DNA from: Sphingobium phenoxybenzoativorans
GTDB lineage: Bacteria > Pseudomonadota > Alphaproteobacteria > Sphingomonadales > Sphingomonadaceae
DNA length: 64,000 nucleotides
Direction of reading: 5' to 3'
Assembly: GCF_001757355.1 (NCBI RefSeq)
Contig: NZ_MINO01000005.1
Location: 1 to 64,000, forward strand
This document shows positions 54,623 to 64,000 of the stretch, in pieces. The notes under the pieces are model-generated. The model saw only the letters and a list, made by a program, of their open reading frames with translations. It was not told the DNA's origin and ran no database searches. The position numbers were made by a program, and so were the translations under genes. Position 1 is the stretch's first letter. Every line of letters begins with the position of its first letter.

Positions 54623-55771
54623 CTAACGCATCAACCCGGCCGCTCGGAGCGCGTCTTCGATAATCCTGCCTACGCCCGAAGGGTCGGCGGGCGTAGGCAG
54701 GATTATCGGCGGCTGGTCGAGCGGAGTTACCGATAGCGGGTGATGATTCATAGTTGTCCGCACGAGAGTGGCGCTAGCCGGCATGGCGATCTCTGGAGAG
54801 GAGAGAGGTTCGACGGTTGCCAATCCCCAGAACTCGCAAATCCGGTGCGTTGAGGAAATGCTCGCTTCCAGCATGTAGGGGCCGCTTCTGCCGCAGCCAT
54901 CGTTCAACGTATCGAGCGGCGTGCCGTGCCCCATGCCGGTAATGCTGTATTCCTCGATCACCTCCCGGTCATCGTCGTTCCGCCAGACTCGGCGTGGATA
55001 CCCATCCACCGCCTCGGTGCGGTCGGGCTCGAGACCGACCCCGTGCAAGCCACGCCACTGGCTGATGATCGCATCCGAATTGACGGGGTTGACGGTCGCG
55101 TCACCGCTTCCGTGCCAGATTGAGATGGTCGGCCAGGGCCCCCCATGATCGGAAGCACTGCGAATAAGCCTTGCTAGCTCGGCCTCACCCAGTCCGCCGC
55201 GTCCGCGCATGAGGCTCAAGGCCTCCGGTATCGTGTCGGCACAGCCATAAGGAAGGCCGGCGATGATCGCACCGCCCGCGAACAGCTCGGGGTAGGTCGC
55301 GAGCATGACCGATGCCATCGCTCCGCCGGCGGACAGCCCCGTGACGAATATGCGGGCAGGATCGATGTCATGTCGGTTCGCCACGGCAGCAATCATCTGC
55401 CGAATCGACAGCGCCTCTCCGCCCTCTCGGCGATTATCTTCGGCGGAAAACCAGTTGAAGCACAGGTTCGGATTGTTTTGCCGTTGCTGCTCGGGAAACA
55501 GCAACACAAAACCGAAGCGATCGGAAAGCTGCGACCAGCCCGAGCCGACGTCATAGCCGGCGGCCGTTTGGGTGCATCCATGAAGAACGACCACGAGCGC
55601 AGGAGACTCCTCCAGCTCGGCGGGAACATAGGTCGATGCGCGGAGCTGGCCGGGGTTGGAGCAGAATGAACACAGTTCTTTTAACCTGCTGGCCTCGGCG
55701 TGCTGGGTACTTCCCGCCGCCGAGCCGCTGAGCTGAGATAGACGGGCAATCGCATCAGATAGACGGGGCAT
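54623..55771 (-). CDS. PHB depolymerase-family esterase
   Basis: A 382-residue alpha/beta hydrolase. ALVVVLHGCTQTAAGYDVGSG forms the oxyanion region and VTGLSAGGAMASVMLATYPE the nucleophile Ser elbow; HGSGDATVNPVNSD and GMGHGTPLD carry the Asp and His. Such enzymes cut short polyhydroxybutyrate or other esters. There is no signal peptide, so it may be intracellular. Near its C-terminus the coding DNA contains a perfect 21-bp inverted repeat. It leads an operon with the transglutaminase-like gene. Confidence 0.9.
   Translation of the reverse strand: MPRLSDAIARLSQLSGSAAGSTQHAEASRLKELCSFCSNPGQLRASTYVPAELEESPALVVVLHGCTQTAAGYDVGSGWSQLSDRFGFVLLFPEQQRQNNPNLCFNWFSAEDNRREGGEALSIRQMIAAVANRHDIDPARIFVTGLSAGGAMASVMLATYPELFAGGAIIAGLPYGCADTIPEALSLMRGRGGLGEAELARLIRSASDHGGPWPTISIWHGSGDATVNPVNSDAIISQWRGLHGVGLEPDRTEAVDGYPRRVWRNDDDREVIEEYSITGMGHGTPLDTLNDGCGRSGPYMLEASISSTHRICEFWGLATVEPLSSPEIAMPASATLVRTTMNHHPLSVTPLDQPPIILPTPADPSGVGRIIEDALRAAGLMR
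54658..54708. repeat. Perfect 21-bp inverted repeat inside the esterase gene
   Basis: Arms at 54658-54678 and 54688-54708 are exact reverse complements around 9 bases, core ATAATCCTGCCTACGCCC. The coding frame there reads PIILPTPADPSGVGRIIED. No T-run follows on either strand, so an ordinary terminator is unlikely. Confidence 0.9.
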
Positions 55772-56283
55772 CGCAGCATCCTTGTCTCAAAAAAGCTTTT
55801 TCGAGCATGACCGCACTCTTTGCTGCGCTGCACAAAAGATGGGCCGCGGCTTCGGAGTTTGCAAGAAGGGCAAACAAACATGTCGCCGGTCCAGACGGGA
55901 AAGGCTGTTGTTAGCCTGCCTTACTTATTCGTTATGTTTATTTGGGGAGGGGCGCCAGTTGGCGGGTAGCGTAGCCATTGTAGTGCTTCAGGAGCAATGG
56001 CGGCCCATAGCGGCACGCGGCAGTTTGGCAGGCACGCCCGATGATAATGAGCACTATATCTACGCCATAGCGCTACGATAGGCCTATGCGGCTGGATCTT
56101 CGGCAGTTTTGGGCGACCAATCGGAACAGGCTCTCGCAATCACGGCAGCACCGATGAAAGATTTGTCACTAGTAGTAATTTGGCCTTGCCTACCCCATAT
56201 AGGGTCTACCGCGCTCCGTTTGCCTCGGGCACGAGTGCGGCTGAGAGATAGTTCGTGCTCCCGCTCATGGATGGAGACGAACG
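55772..56283. other. Intergenic region, 512 bp, no gene seen
   Basis: Long stretch between the esterase start and the next small gene. It is less GC-rich in parts (about 55910-55950). A minus-strand frame (56452-56084) has no protein-like character. An A/T palindrome AAAAAAGCTTTTT lies near 55790. No RNA gene could be supported. Confidence 0.4.
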
Positions 56284-56655
56284 ATGTCCATTTTATCCAG
56301 CTCCGTTTCGAGGAAAGGCAGAGCAGCCCTTCCCTTTGGTCGCGCCATGATCCCGGCATCCAGCAATGCGCGTGATCATGCGCGATCCCTGCGCGAGGAC
56401 AATTGGGAGAATGAAGGCGGTCATCTCGCCAGTGAGAGTCCCACGATCGCATCTTCCGCTATTTCAGCCAATGACGTCGATGCCCTGGCGGCGCAGGTCC
56501 GTGTCCTGGAGAGTACCCTGGCCAGCGACTTTGCCAATGGCCGGGTGGGGATGCGCTACAATAGCTATGCGCATCGCTCGCGTGTTCTGCGCCAGCAAAA
56601 GGCGAAGCTCGATCTCCTGCAAGCCAGCATGCGGTCGCAGGAGCCGCAGTCGTGA
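56284..56655 (+). CDS. Hypothetical protein
   Basis: A 123-residue soluble protein with a basic N-terminus and a helical C-terminal half (VDALAAQVRVLESTLASDFA, YNSYAHRSRVLRQQKAKLDL), which is coiled-coil like. It has no recognised family. The gene overlaps the next by GTGA (56652-56655), so they are coupled. It belongs to a set of small plus-strand genes before the recombinase. Confidence 0.5.
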   Translation: MSILSSSVSRKGRAALPFGRAMIPASSNARDHARSLREDNWENEGGHLASESPTIASSAISANDVDALAAQVRVLESTLASDFANGRVGMRYNSYAHRSRVLRQQKAKLDLLQASMRSQEPQS

Positions 56656-56813
56656 GCGGCCCCTCTGAACCTGACGCAACCGCCGCAGCCGAGCAGATGG
56701 CGCGTCACGGGATCATCCGCGTCCCCGCAGATCAATATCACTACAAGGATTATCGCTACTCGAAGCTCAGCGACGCAATCGCCCAGGCGCGGCGCGACGC
56801 GCAGTCGTCATGA
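56652..56813 (+). CDS. Small protein (53 residues)
   Basis: A GTG start within the previous stop gives a 53-residue product ending AIAQARRDAQSS, with HGIIRVPADQYHYKDYRYSK, a pattern seen in short conserved sphingomonad proteins. There is no membrane helix. The next gene starts 40 bp later. Function unknown. Confidence 0.5.
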   Translation: MSGPSEPDATAAAEQMARHGIIRVPADQYHYKDYRYSKLSDAIAQARRDAQSS

Positions 56814-56853
56814 TCATCGCCACCTGGGCATAAATCTAGTGAAAGGACGACGA

Positions 56854-57120
56854 ATGGAACTTTCATCGACTTTCTGCCGGATGCATGAGACGGTCCAAAG
56901 CGATCGCGCGGCCAATGCGATACTGCAGAACGTCCGCCTCGTGGCCGAAAAGGTGGCCAAAGCGTGGGGCGCCGTGGCGCTTGCCGCCGAGCAGCGCGAA
57001 GCGCGCCGCGAGCGGACACGCGTAATTGCCGATATGGCGGCTCTTCGAAATGAACCTGTGCCCAGCGAGGAAGACAGGCTCCTCAGCGAAAATCCGGACC
57101 GGGGGTGCGAAAACCCCTGA
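56854..57120 (+). CDS. Hypothetical helical protein, paralogue of the gene at 52601
   Basis: An 88-residue protein: ELSSTFCRMHETVQSDRAAN, AILQNVRLVAEKVAKAWGAV, ALAAEQREAR. Half the residues in the first 50 positions match the product at 52601, including the ILQNVR and KAWxxxALxAExREA blocks. AAAGGA lies just upstream. Its last codons run into repeat D (57119). Function unknown. Confidence 0.6.
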   Translation: MELSSTFCRMHETVQSDRAANAILQNVRLVAEKVAKAWGAVALAAEQREARRERTRVIADMAALRNEPVPSEEDRLLSENPDRGCENP

Positions 57121-57176
57121 GGCGTGCTGGAAAAGTTCAGCATCTGATCTCTCCGCAATACAACGATGGCCTCGTG
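57119..57176. repeat. Dispersed repeat family D, copy 2
   Basis: GAGGCGTGCTGGAAAAGTTC, GATCTC and CGCAATACAACGATGGCCTC; counterpart of 47650-47712. Confidence 0.85.
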
Positions 57177-57304
57177 CGACGCCGTTTAGGCAACGCCAGA
57201 CGTCGGTTTGTGACAACGGCTCCCGTTCCACGTGTCGCTTGGGAACAGCACAAATGTCCCAAGCGCCCGTGTCAGGCTCTCTACCAGAAACGGGCGCCAA
57301 GGGT

Positions 57305-57937
57305 TCAGATCTCGGTGTTTTCGGCAAGGGCAAGCGCGTCCTCCACGTCGATCCCGAGATAGCGCACCGTATTCTCGATCTTGCTATGACCGAGAAGAAT
57401 CTGGACTGCCCGTAAATTGCCAGTCGCCCTGTAGATGATCGATGCCTTCGTTCGCCGAAGCGAGTGGGTGCCATACTCGCTTCGCATGAGGCCGACCCCT
57501 GTCACCCATTCGTCGACAAGCCGAGCATACTGTCGTGTGCTCAGGTGCCCATTGTGATCGACCCGGCTCGGGAAAACATAGTCGTCCAGCGTACCGCCGC
57601 GGCGTTCGAGCCACGCCAGCAAGCTTGCCCGCGCATCTGGCAGAAGTTCGAACTGAACGGGCCGGCCTGTCTTCTGCTGCATAACGATTGCGCGCGTTCG
57701 GATCTGTCCGCCGCTGACAAGGTCCCCGATCTTCATCTGCACCAGGTCGCAACCCCGCAGCTTGCTGTCGATCGCGAGATCGAACAGCGCCCGGTCTCGC
57801 AGGCGTCGGCGCTGATTGAAATAGAAACGAATTTCCCAAATCTGCTTTGGTTTCAGCGCCCGCTTTGCACCTACGGTTCTTCCAGCATTCCAAACCGGCC
57901 GCTTGGCGGCGGTGAGTTCTGTTTCGAGCATCTCCAT
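57305..57937 (-). CDS. Short tyrosine recombinase/integrase
   Basis: A 210-residue site-specific recombinase. The catalytic core is present: Arg in DSKLRGCDLVQMKIGDL, His-xx-Arg in YGTHSLRRTKASIIY, a second His in ILLGHSKIENTVRYLG, and the Tyr nucleophile in that stretch. The N-terminal arm-binding and SAM-like domains of full-length integrases are missing, so this is the short form common as a passenger in proteobacterial islands. It lies near repeat copies D and C. It is probably an old integration enzyme; activity cannot be told. Confidence 0.85.
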   Translation of the reverse strand: MEMLETELTAAKRPVWNAGRTVGAKRALKPKQIWEIRFYFNQRRRLRDRALFDLAIDSKLRGCDLVQMKIGDLVSGGQIRTRAIVMQQKTGRPVQFELLPDARASLLAWLERRGGTLDDYVFPSRVDHNGHLSTRQYARLVDEWVTGVGLMRSEYGTHSLRRTKASIIYRATGNLRAVQILLGHSKIENTVRYLGIDVEDALALAENTEI

Positions 57938-58381
57938 GATCGTTCTCCTGTGGCCACATTGGCCATCGGCAGAACGCTTGCCGACGAGTATGCGTAGGAC
58001 CCGCCGTCGGGCTCGTGCCGACCAAAGTACGTCGTTCGCCGATCGGGCTATGCACGGCAGCTTCCGTCAGAACCAGCCATTCGCTCACCGCGGAGCCGTC
58101 AGGCAAAAAAGGCCTTCATTCCGGTCGTCCTTGTTCTTGCAGGTAAACCGAAACCGCCATTTCCACATAAGTCGCACGTCACATTCAAAGGTGGGTCTCC
58201 GTTGGCCGAACGGGCAATAGTGGCCTGATGATTGTTCGAGCGAGCAGACGAGCGACGTCGTCCTATTGGTCGAGCATGGACTGATGCCAGCTCACTTTCG
58301 CCTGAACCCGTTCTTCGGAAACCGAAACGGGGTTCGTCAGTTACCGCGGCATAGCCAGGCTCCAGCACGGAAGGACGCGAC
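57938..58381. other. Intergenic region with repeat C and hemerythrin promoter
   Basis: 444 bp without a gene. Bases about 58340-58380 lead to the hemerythrin start (AAGGA). A weak GGAAA-N18-GTT at about 58316-58341 could be a degenerate EcfG promoter. The family C repeat occupies 58028-58093. Confidence 0.45.
58028..58093. repeat. Dispersed repeat family C, copy 3
   Basis: GTCGTTCGCCGATCGG, CAGCTTCCGTCAGAACCAG and CATTCGCTCA; aligns with 47382-47450 and weakly with 25146-25216. Confidence 0.8.
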
Positions 58382-58882
58382 ATGCCGGACGAAACTTACA
58401 CCGACGCCATTGCCCTCCTCAAGGCCGATCACCGTAGGGTCGAAGGCCTGTTCGAGAAGTTCGAAAGCGCCAAGGGCGGCAACAAAATGAAGATTGCTCA
58501 GGAGATCTGCAACGAGCTCAAGATTCACGCCGTGATCGAGGAGGAGATCTTCTATCCCGCGCTCAAGGGCAAGATCGAGACCGATACCCTTACCGAAGCC
58601 TATGTCGAGCATGACGGGGCCAAGGTCCTCGTCAACGACATCGTCGCCGGCGATCCCGAGGATGAGTATTTCGACGCGAAGGTCAAGGTGCTCTCCGAGG
58701 AGATCAAGCACCACGTCCACGAGGAGGAGATGCGCCAGGAAGGCATGTTCGCGCAGGCGCGCGACGCCGCTGTCGATCTCGTGGCGCTCCGCGACGAAAT
58801 GCTCGCCCGCAAGGAAGAGCTGAAGCCCAAGGCCGAGGCAGGCGCCCTGCCCCCGGCCGAACTGAAGGTCGTCCACGCCTGA
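58382..58882 (+). CDS. Hemerythrin-like domain protein
   Basis: A 166-residue helix bundle. Di-iron ligands are visible: His in ALLKADHRRVEGLFEKFES, His in NELKIHAVIEEEIFYPAL (His plus Glu), His in AYVEHDGAKVLVNDI, and the His-Glu set in KHHVHEEEMRQEGMF. Such proteins bind O2 or peroxide/NO-type ligands and may act as sensors or scavengers. The C-terminal tail is Lys/Glu/Pro-rich. AAGGA lies 6 bases before ATG. It begins a set with the CinA-like gene 3 bp downstream. Confidence 0.9.
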   Translation: MPDETYTDAIALLKADHRRVEGLFEKFESAKGGNKMKIAQEICNELKIHAVIEEEIFYPALKGKIETDTLTEAYVEHDGAKVLVNDIVAGDPEDEYFDAKVKVLSEEIKHHVHEEEMRQEGMFAQARDAAVDLVALRDEMLARKEELKPKAEAGALPPAELKVVHA

Positions 58883-58885
58883 AGC

Positions 58886-59395
58886 ATGGGCGAAGCACCC
58901 GCCATCGATGGCAAAGGCGACGACCTTGCCGCCCTGGCGAGCGAGGTCCTCGAGCTGGCGCGGCAAAGCAGCCTGAGGATTGTCACGGCGGAGAGCTGCA
59001 CCGGGGGCATGCTGTCATCGCTTCTCACCGATATCGAAGGCCTCAGTTCCTGCTTCGAGCGCGGTTTTGCGGTCTATAGCGATGACGCCAAGACCGAGAT
59101 GCTGGGTGTCGCCCCCAAATTGATAGAGCGCTACGGTGCGGTGAGCGCCGAAGTGGCGCTCGCCATGGCGCAAGGCGCGCTCGCGCGCTCGCTGGCTCAA
59201 ATCGCTGTCGCCATCACGGGTTTTGCCGGGCCGGGTGCCAAGGAGGACGAAGAGGGCCTTGTCCATATCGCGCTTGCACGCGAAAGCGCGCGACCACAGT
59301 TGCGCGAGTATCACTTCGGACGCGGCGGGCGCGATCGAACACGACACCATGCAGTCCAAACTGCGCTTCAAATGATGCACGACGCTCTCCGCTGA
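58886..59395 (+). CDS. CinA/PncC-family nicotinamide-nucleotide amidase-like protein
   Basis: A 169-residue single-domain member of the CinA C-terminal family. RIVTAESCTGGMLSSLLTDI is the family start block, then VYSDDAKTEMLGV and ITGFAGPGAKEDEEGLVHIA. Family enzymes deamidate nicotinamide mononucleotide, helping recycle NAD. Substitutions (YSDDAK for YSNEAK, GPGA for GPGG) are minor, so activity is uncertain. The gene begins 3 bp after the hemerythrin stop codon. Confidence 0.85.
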   Translation: MGEAPAIDGKGDDLAALASEVLELARQSSLRIVTAESCTGGMLSSLLTDIEGLSSCFERGFAVYSDDAKTEMLGVAPKLIERYGAVSAEVALAMAQGALARSLAQIAVAITGFAGPGAKEDEEGLVHIALARESARPQLREYHFGRGGRDRTRHHAVQTALQMMHDALR

Positions 59396-59507
59396 ACCAA
59401 TCCTTCGTAGAGGACCTCCTACCGCTGTTGTGTCACTGCCCGCAAAGATCCAACTCGCCGTCATTGTGCCTTGACCGACATCAAGCGCTCTGCCCATCCT
59501 TGCGGCG

Positions 59508-60641
59508 ATGCAGAACGGTGCGGGCAGGATCGGGTTTATCGGCCGTGGGCTGATCGTCTGCGTCAGCATCGCGGCGCTGATCCTTTGGTATGGTCTGTCC
59601 GGCAGATTCGGCGCGGCGGATCCGCCAGCGACCGCGCAGCGCCTGGTCACGCCAAGGGGTGAACTTGCCGCCGACGAGCGATCGACAATTGAGCTTTTCG
59701 AAAAATCGCGCGCCTCGGTGGTCTACATCTCGACGTCCCAACTCGTTCAGGATGCCTGGTCGCGCAATATCTTCTCAATACCCCGCGGCACGGGCTCCGG
59801 TTTCTTCTGGGACGAGGCCGGGCACGTCGTCACCAACTTCCATGTCGTCCAAGGCATGTCGGAAGCCTTCGTGCTGCTCGCCGATGGCCGCAAGTACCGA
59901 GCGCGCCTGGTCGGCGCGAGCCCGCAGCACGACATTGCCCTTCTCAAGATCGGTGTCGGGTTCCAATCGCCGTCGCCGGTTCCGATCGGCACGAGCGGCC
60001 ACCTTAAAGTCGGCCAGAAGGTTTTCGCCATCGGCAATCCGTTCGGGCTCGACTGGAGTTTGACCACCGGCATCGTCTCGGCGCTGGATCGCACCCTACC
60101 CAGCGAGAACGGCGGCCCGGATATCCAGCACCTCATCCAGACCGATGCCGCCATCAATCCTGGCAATTCGGGAGGTCCGCTGCTGGATTCGAGTGGTCGC
60201 CTTATCGGTATCAACACCGCGATCTACAGCCCCTCCGGGGCCTCGGCCGGCATAGGCTTCGCGGTTCCGGTCGACACGCTCATGCGCGTGATCCCGCAGC
60301 TGCTCAGGAGCGGCAGATATGTGCGTCCCTCGCTCGGGATTTCGGTTGACGAGCAGGTCAACGGCCGGCTCAAGGCGCTGACCGGCCGTGACGGTGTTTT
60401 CGTGTTGGCGGTTGAACCCGGTTCCGCCGCCGCCAAGGCCGGTATGAGCGGTGTCACGACCGGTCCGGCCGGTCTCCTGCCCGGCGATGTCATCACCGCC
60501 GTCGAGGGGAAACCAGTAGGCACTATCGGCGCGCTCCTCGCGCGACTGGACGACTTCGAGGTCGGCGCCAACGTCCGGGTCACCCTCCAGCAGGGGCAAG
60601 CTACGCGCGAGGTCAAGATCGCGCTTCAGCCGGGCGAGTAG
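59508..60641 (+). CDS. Membrane-anchored HtrA/Deg-type serine protease
   Basis: A 377-residue S1C protease. One N-terminal helix (FIGRGLIVCVSIAALILWYG) anchors it, so the protease faces the periplasm. Catalytic triad: His in HVVTNFHVVQGM, Asp in SPQHDIALLKI, Ser in INPGNSGGPLLDSSG. A single PDZ domain (SLGISVDEQVN ... AGLLPGDVITAVEGKPV) ends the protein, and the Deg-type length fits. It degrades or refolds damaged envelope proteins. It has no partner next to it; the preceding gap is 112 bp. Confidence 0.92.
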   Translation: MQNGAGRIGFIGRGLIVCVSIAALILWYGLSGRFGAADPPATAQRLVTPRGELAADERSTIELFEKSRASVVYISTSQLVQDAWSRNIFSIPRGTGSGFFWDEAGHVVTNFHVVQGMSEAFVLLADGRKYRARLVGASPQHDIALLKIGVGFQSPSPVPIGTSGHLKVGQKVFAIGNPFGLDWSLTTGIVSALDRTLPSENGGPDIQHLIQTDAAINPGNSGGPLLDSSGRLIGINTAIYSPSGASAGIGFAVPVDTLMRVIPQLLRSGRYVRPSLGISVDEQVNGRLKALTGRDGVFVLAVEPGSAAAKAGMSGVTTGPAGLLPGDVITAVEGKPVGTIGALLARLDDFEVGANVRVTLQQGQATREVKIALQPGE

Positions 60642-60719
60642 CTGCCACCAGGTGCGCGCAATCGGAAATCCTCCCGCGACTCGCAGGTGCCGCGACGTTT
60701 CATGCGTTTCGAGAAAGGG

Positions 60720-60908
60720 TCAGGCATCGATCGGCCGGAGGACTTCTCCGGTTTCGTCGATCAGGTATGAGCCGTCGGTGCGGCGCGTGACGACAAGACC
60801 GCTATCCAGGATGAAATCGATTTCCTCGCCCTTTTCCATCTGGACGATAGTGTGTCGCCGGCCACTCTCGCCAGCTGCGGGCAGCCGCTTCGTTACGCGC
60901 CAATGCAT
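60720..60908 (-). CDS. Small hypothetical protein (62 residues)
   Basis: The start MHWRVTKRLPAAGESGRRHT has AAGGA upstream. The body FILDSGLVVTRRTDGSYLID and IDETGEVLRPIDA reads as a compact beta-type small domain. The frame extends upstream to 61088 without sense. No family is recognised. It is transcribed toward the left, convergent with the protease gene. Confidence 0.5.
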   Translation of the reverse strand: MHWRVTKRLPAAGESGRRHTIVQMEKGEEIDFILDSGLVVTRRTDGSYLIDETGEVLRPIDA

Positions 60909-60949
60909 CGCCAGGTTCCTTGGCCTGTCCCATAGATTGTTGCTGACAG

Positions 60950-60982
60950 ACAAAGGAGCCCCGGCGGCTGGCTCGGGGCTCC
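60950..60982 (-). terminator. Terminator of the YdcH-like gene
   Basis: GGAGCCCCG and CGGGGCTCC are perfect 9-bp arms. On the minus strand TTTGTCTG follows. It lies about 140 bp beyond the ydcH-like stop codon. Confidence 0.65.
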
Positions 60983-61118
60983 CCGGTCCATTCTCGCGAG
61001 CTTCCCCGAACGGGGCGGACGACCATGCAACGTAGATGGCCGCCATCGGGTTTCCGGCAAAAGCTCGCTGCCGGTAAGCGGTGGGCACTTGCGCGGATCG
61101 TCCGCACCAGACTCTCGC

Positions 61119-61304
61119 TCAAGCGGCTTCGCGCTCTTCCTCGTGACCCGAGCAGGCCGCCATCTGGTCCTTGACCGCCAGCTTCAGCTTCTTGAGCCGG
61201 CCGATCAGGAAATGGCGCGGATGGAGACGCTTCTCCTCTTCGCGGATTTCGGCATCGAGACGCGCATGTTCGCGCTCGAGGTAGCGCAGATAATGGTCGT
61301 TCAT
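61119..61304 (-). CDS. YdcH-family small protein
   Basis: A 61-residue protein: MNDHYLRYLEREHARLDAEI, EEEKRLHPRHFLIGRLKKLK and LAVKDQM. This matches the YdcH/DUF465 family of short coiled-coil proteins of unknown role. GAGGA lies 8 bases before ATG 61304; another in-frame start at 61319 is weaker. It lies downstream of groEL copy 2 and a hairpin. Confidence 0.8.
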   Translation of the reverse strand: MNDHYLRYLEREHARLDAEIREEEKRLHPRHFLIGRLKKLKLAVKDQMAACSGHEEEREAA

Positions 61305-61330
61305 CGTCGAGTTCCTCATATTCGATGATG

Positions 61331-61352
61331 GGGCCCGGCCCCAGCCGGGCCC
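61331..61352. terminator. Hairpin between groEL copy 2 and the YdcH-like gene
   Basis: GGGCCCGGC and GCCGGGCCC pair perfectly around CCCA. No T-run follows on the minus strand, so it may slow or stabilise rather than stop transcripts. Confidence 0.45.
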
Positions 61353-61360
61353 TTCGTCTG

Positions 61361-63356
<1,996 letters not shown>

Positions 63357-63423
63357 GCATAACCTCCAGATGCAAAACTGAGATGTGATAGGCCTGGCGT
63401 TCATTCGAATGTCAGGTGACGCG

Positions 63424-63452
63424 GAAATAGGAAAAGCCATTTTTTGCGTCAA
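63424..63452 (-). promoter_or_regulatory. Sigma-70-type promoter of groESL copy 2
   Basis: On the minus strand TTGACG (63452-63447) is separated by 17 bases from TATTTC (63429-63424). It lies about 70 bp before the groES start and just downstream of CIRCE. Confidence 0.6.
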
Positions 63453-63470
63453 GATGGCGAGCGAAAATTT

Positions 63471-63497
63471 TTGGCACTCGCAGGCATCGAGTGCCAA
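63471..63497. promoter_or_regulatory. CIRCE operator (HrcA site)
   Basis: TTGGCACTC, 9 bases, then GAGTGCCAA: a perfect 9-9-9 inverted repeat, the standard HrcA binding site TTAGCACTC-N9-GAGTGCTAA with one symmetric change. It lies 115 bp upstream of groES copy 2, so this operon should be repressed by HrcA. Confidence 0.9.
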
Positions 63498-63628
63498 GCG
63501 CCGGCTTATCGAGCTGTTACAGTGCGACTTTCCCTCTTGACGCGACTCGCGCGCGTTCCAAAATTTGCGGCGTGGGCGGCGCGCCCGCTCATGAGAAAGG
63601 AGCGACACCAAAGGAAGGAGGCAGAGCC

Positions 63629-63865
63629 ATGTCGCAGCCATTTTCCCGTTATCTTCATCCGTTCGACGTTGCGCATAACCCGAGCCTGGAGCCCGAAGTG
63701 AAGCGCGCCATTCTGGCATCCTGGGCGTCCGACCGTTCCGCGGTGCGCGATCATCCCGGCCTGCGCAAGCCGCCCGGCGCCAGGCGGGCGGTGCCGATCG
63801 ATGACATCATTGCCGCCATGCATGCGATCGACAGGCCCGCGGAAGGTCCCCGCGCTTCGCCATGA
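63629..63865 (+). CDS. Small hypothetical protein
   Basis: A 78-residue protein with AAGGAAGGAG before ATG 63629. It reads [40 protein letters not shown], then a basic/Pro-rich stretch and [12 protein letters not shown] recall similar small conserved proteins near usg-type genes, without a known role. It overlaps the next gene by ATGA. Confidence 0.65.
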   Translation: MSQPFSRYLHPFDVAHNPSLEPEVKRAILASWASDRSAVRDHPGLRKPPGARRAVPIDDIIAAMHAIDRPAEGPRASP

Positions 63866-64000
63866 GCCGACGCGATGTCATCAGGCAGCTCGAGGGCCAT
63901 AGGCTGACGACGGCAGAAATTCATTACTACCGCCTGGATGCGCCCTCGCTGCTGCAGCTGTTCGTTTGGCAGGAGTACGATCTCGCGCCCGACTTTCCGG
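63862..64000 (+). CDS. usg: usg-family protein, 5' part (runs off the window)
   Basis: From ATG 63862 (overlapping the previous TGA) the frame reads [40 protein letters not shown] and LAPDFP. This matches the short usg protein family of alphaproteobacteria (TTAEI, LLQ-F-WQ-YDLAPDFP). The function of usg is unclear. The rest lies beyond base 64000. Confidence 0.8.
   Translation, partial: MSRRDVIRQLEGHRLTTAEIHYYRLDAPSLLQLFVWQEYDLAPDFP

Overview
This window is high-GC alphaproteobacterial chromosome. It most resembles a sphingomonad (Sphingobium, Sphingomonas or Novosphingobium type), judged from the RecF, TypA, SthA and GroEL sequence style, the TonB-receptor remnant ending, the sphingomonad-type P450 N-terminus, the intergenic repeat with arms like CCGTTCGGGCTGAGCCTGTC, and a usg-family gene. 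The genus assignment is an inference; no rRNA is present.

Region 1 (1-18.1 kb) is mostly core genome: the end of recF, a secreted CHAP protein, a DUF3297 protein, typA, sthA, a TelA-type pair, a DUF4126 protein, tRNA-Gln(CTG), a ppx/gppA-rlmE operon, a lone receiver protein, a transglutaminase-like gene, a small regulator group with a membrane-tethered LuxR protein, and purU. Region 2 (18.2-24.0 kb) is an accessory catabolic patch: fused gene scraps, an SDR with a divergent AraC regulator, an iron-type alcohol dehydrogenase, a cytochrome P450 with an apparent +1 frameshift, a TetR regulator and only the last 49 codons of a TonB-dependent receptor.

Region 3 (24.0-63.9 kb) reads as a stress-tolerance island built on repeated intergenic debris. 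It has a CsbD-like gene behind a probable general-stress (EcfG) promoter. A five-gene katE operon follows, whose genes all overlap by 4 bp. Two KaiC-like ATPase/hybrid histidine kinase pairs face each other. There is also an AraC-SDR-GlcG-NTF2 group, an ECF41-type sigma factor locus with two textbook divergent ECF41 promoters, and a YbaL/Kef-type antiporter. The rest comprises groESL copy 1, a run of small conserved proteins, a transglutaminase/esterase pair, a short tyrosine recombinase, a hemerythrin, a CinA-like amidase, an HtrA-type protease, and groESL copy 2 under a perfect CIRCE operator. The window ends inside a usg-family gene.

Four dispersed non-coding repeat families, several truncated genes (TonB receptor, epimerase, PAS kinase, CPA1 antiporter, pentapeptide protein) and the recombinase show that this part was assembled and trimmed by repeated recombination. 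Working together, the island genes would scavenge peroxide, refold or degrade proteins, move cations and rewire transcription under stress. The most interesting items are the paired KaiC modules, the ECF41 promoter pair, the coupled catalase operon, and a perfect 21-bp inverted repeat inside an esterase gene.
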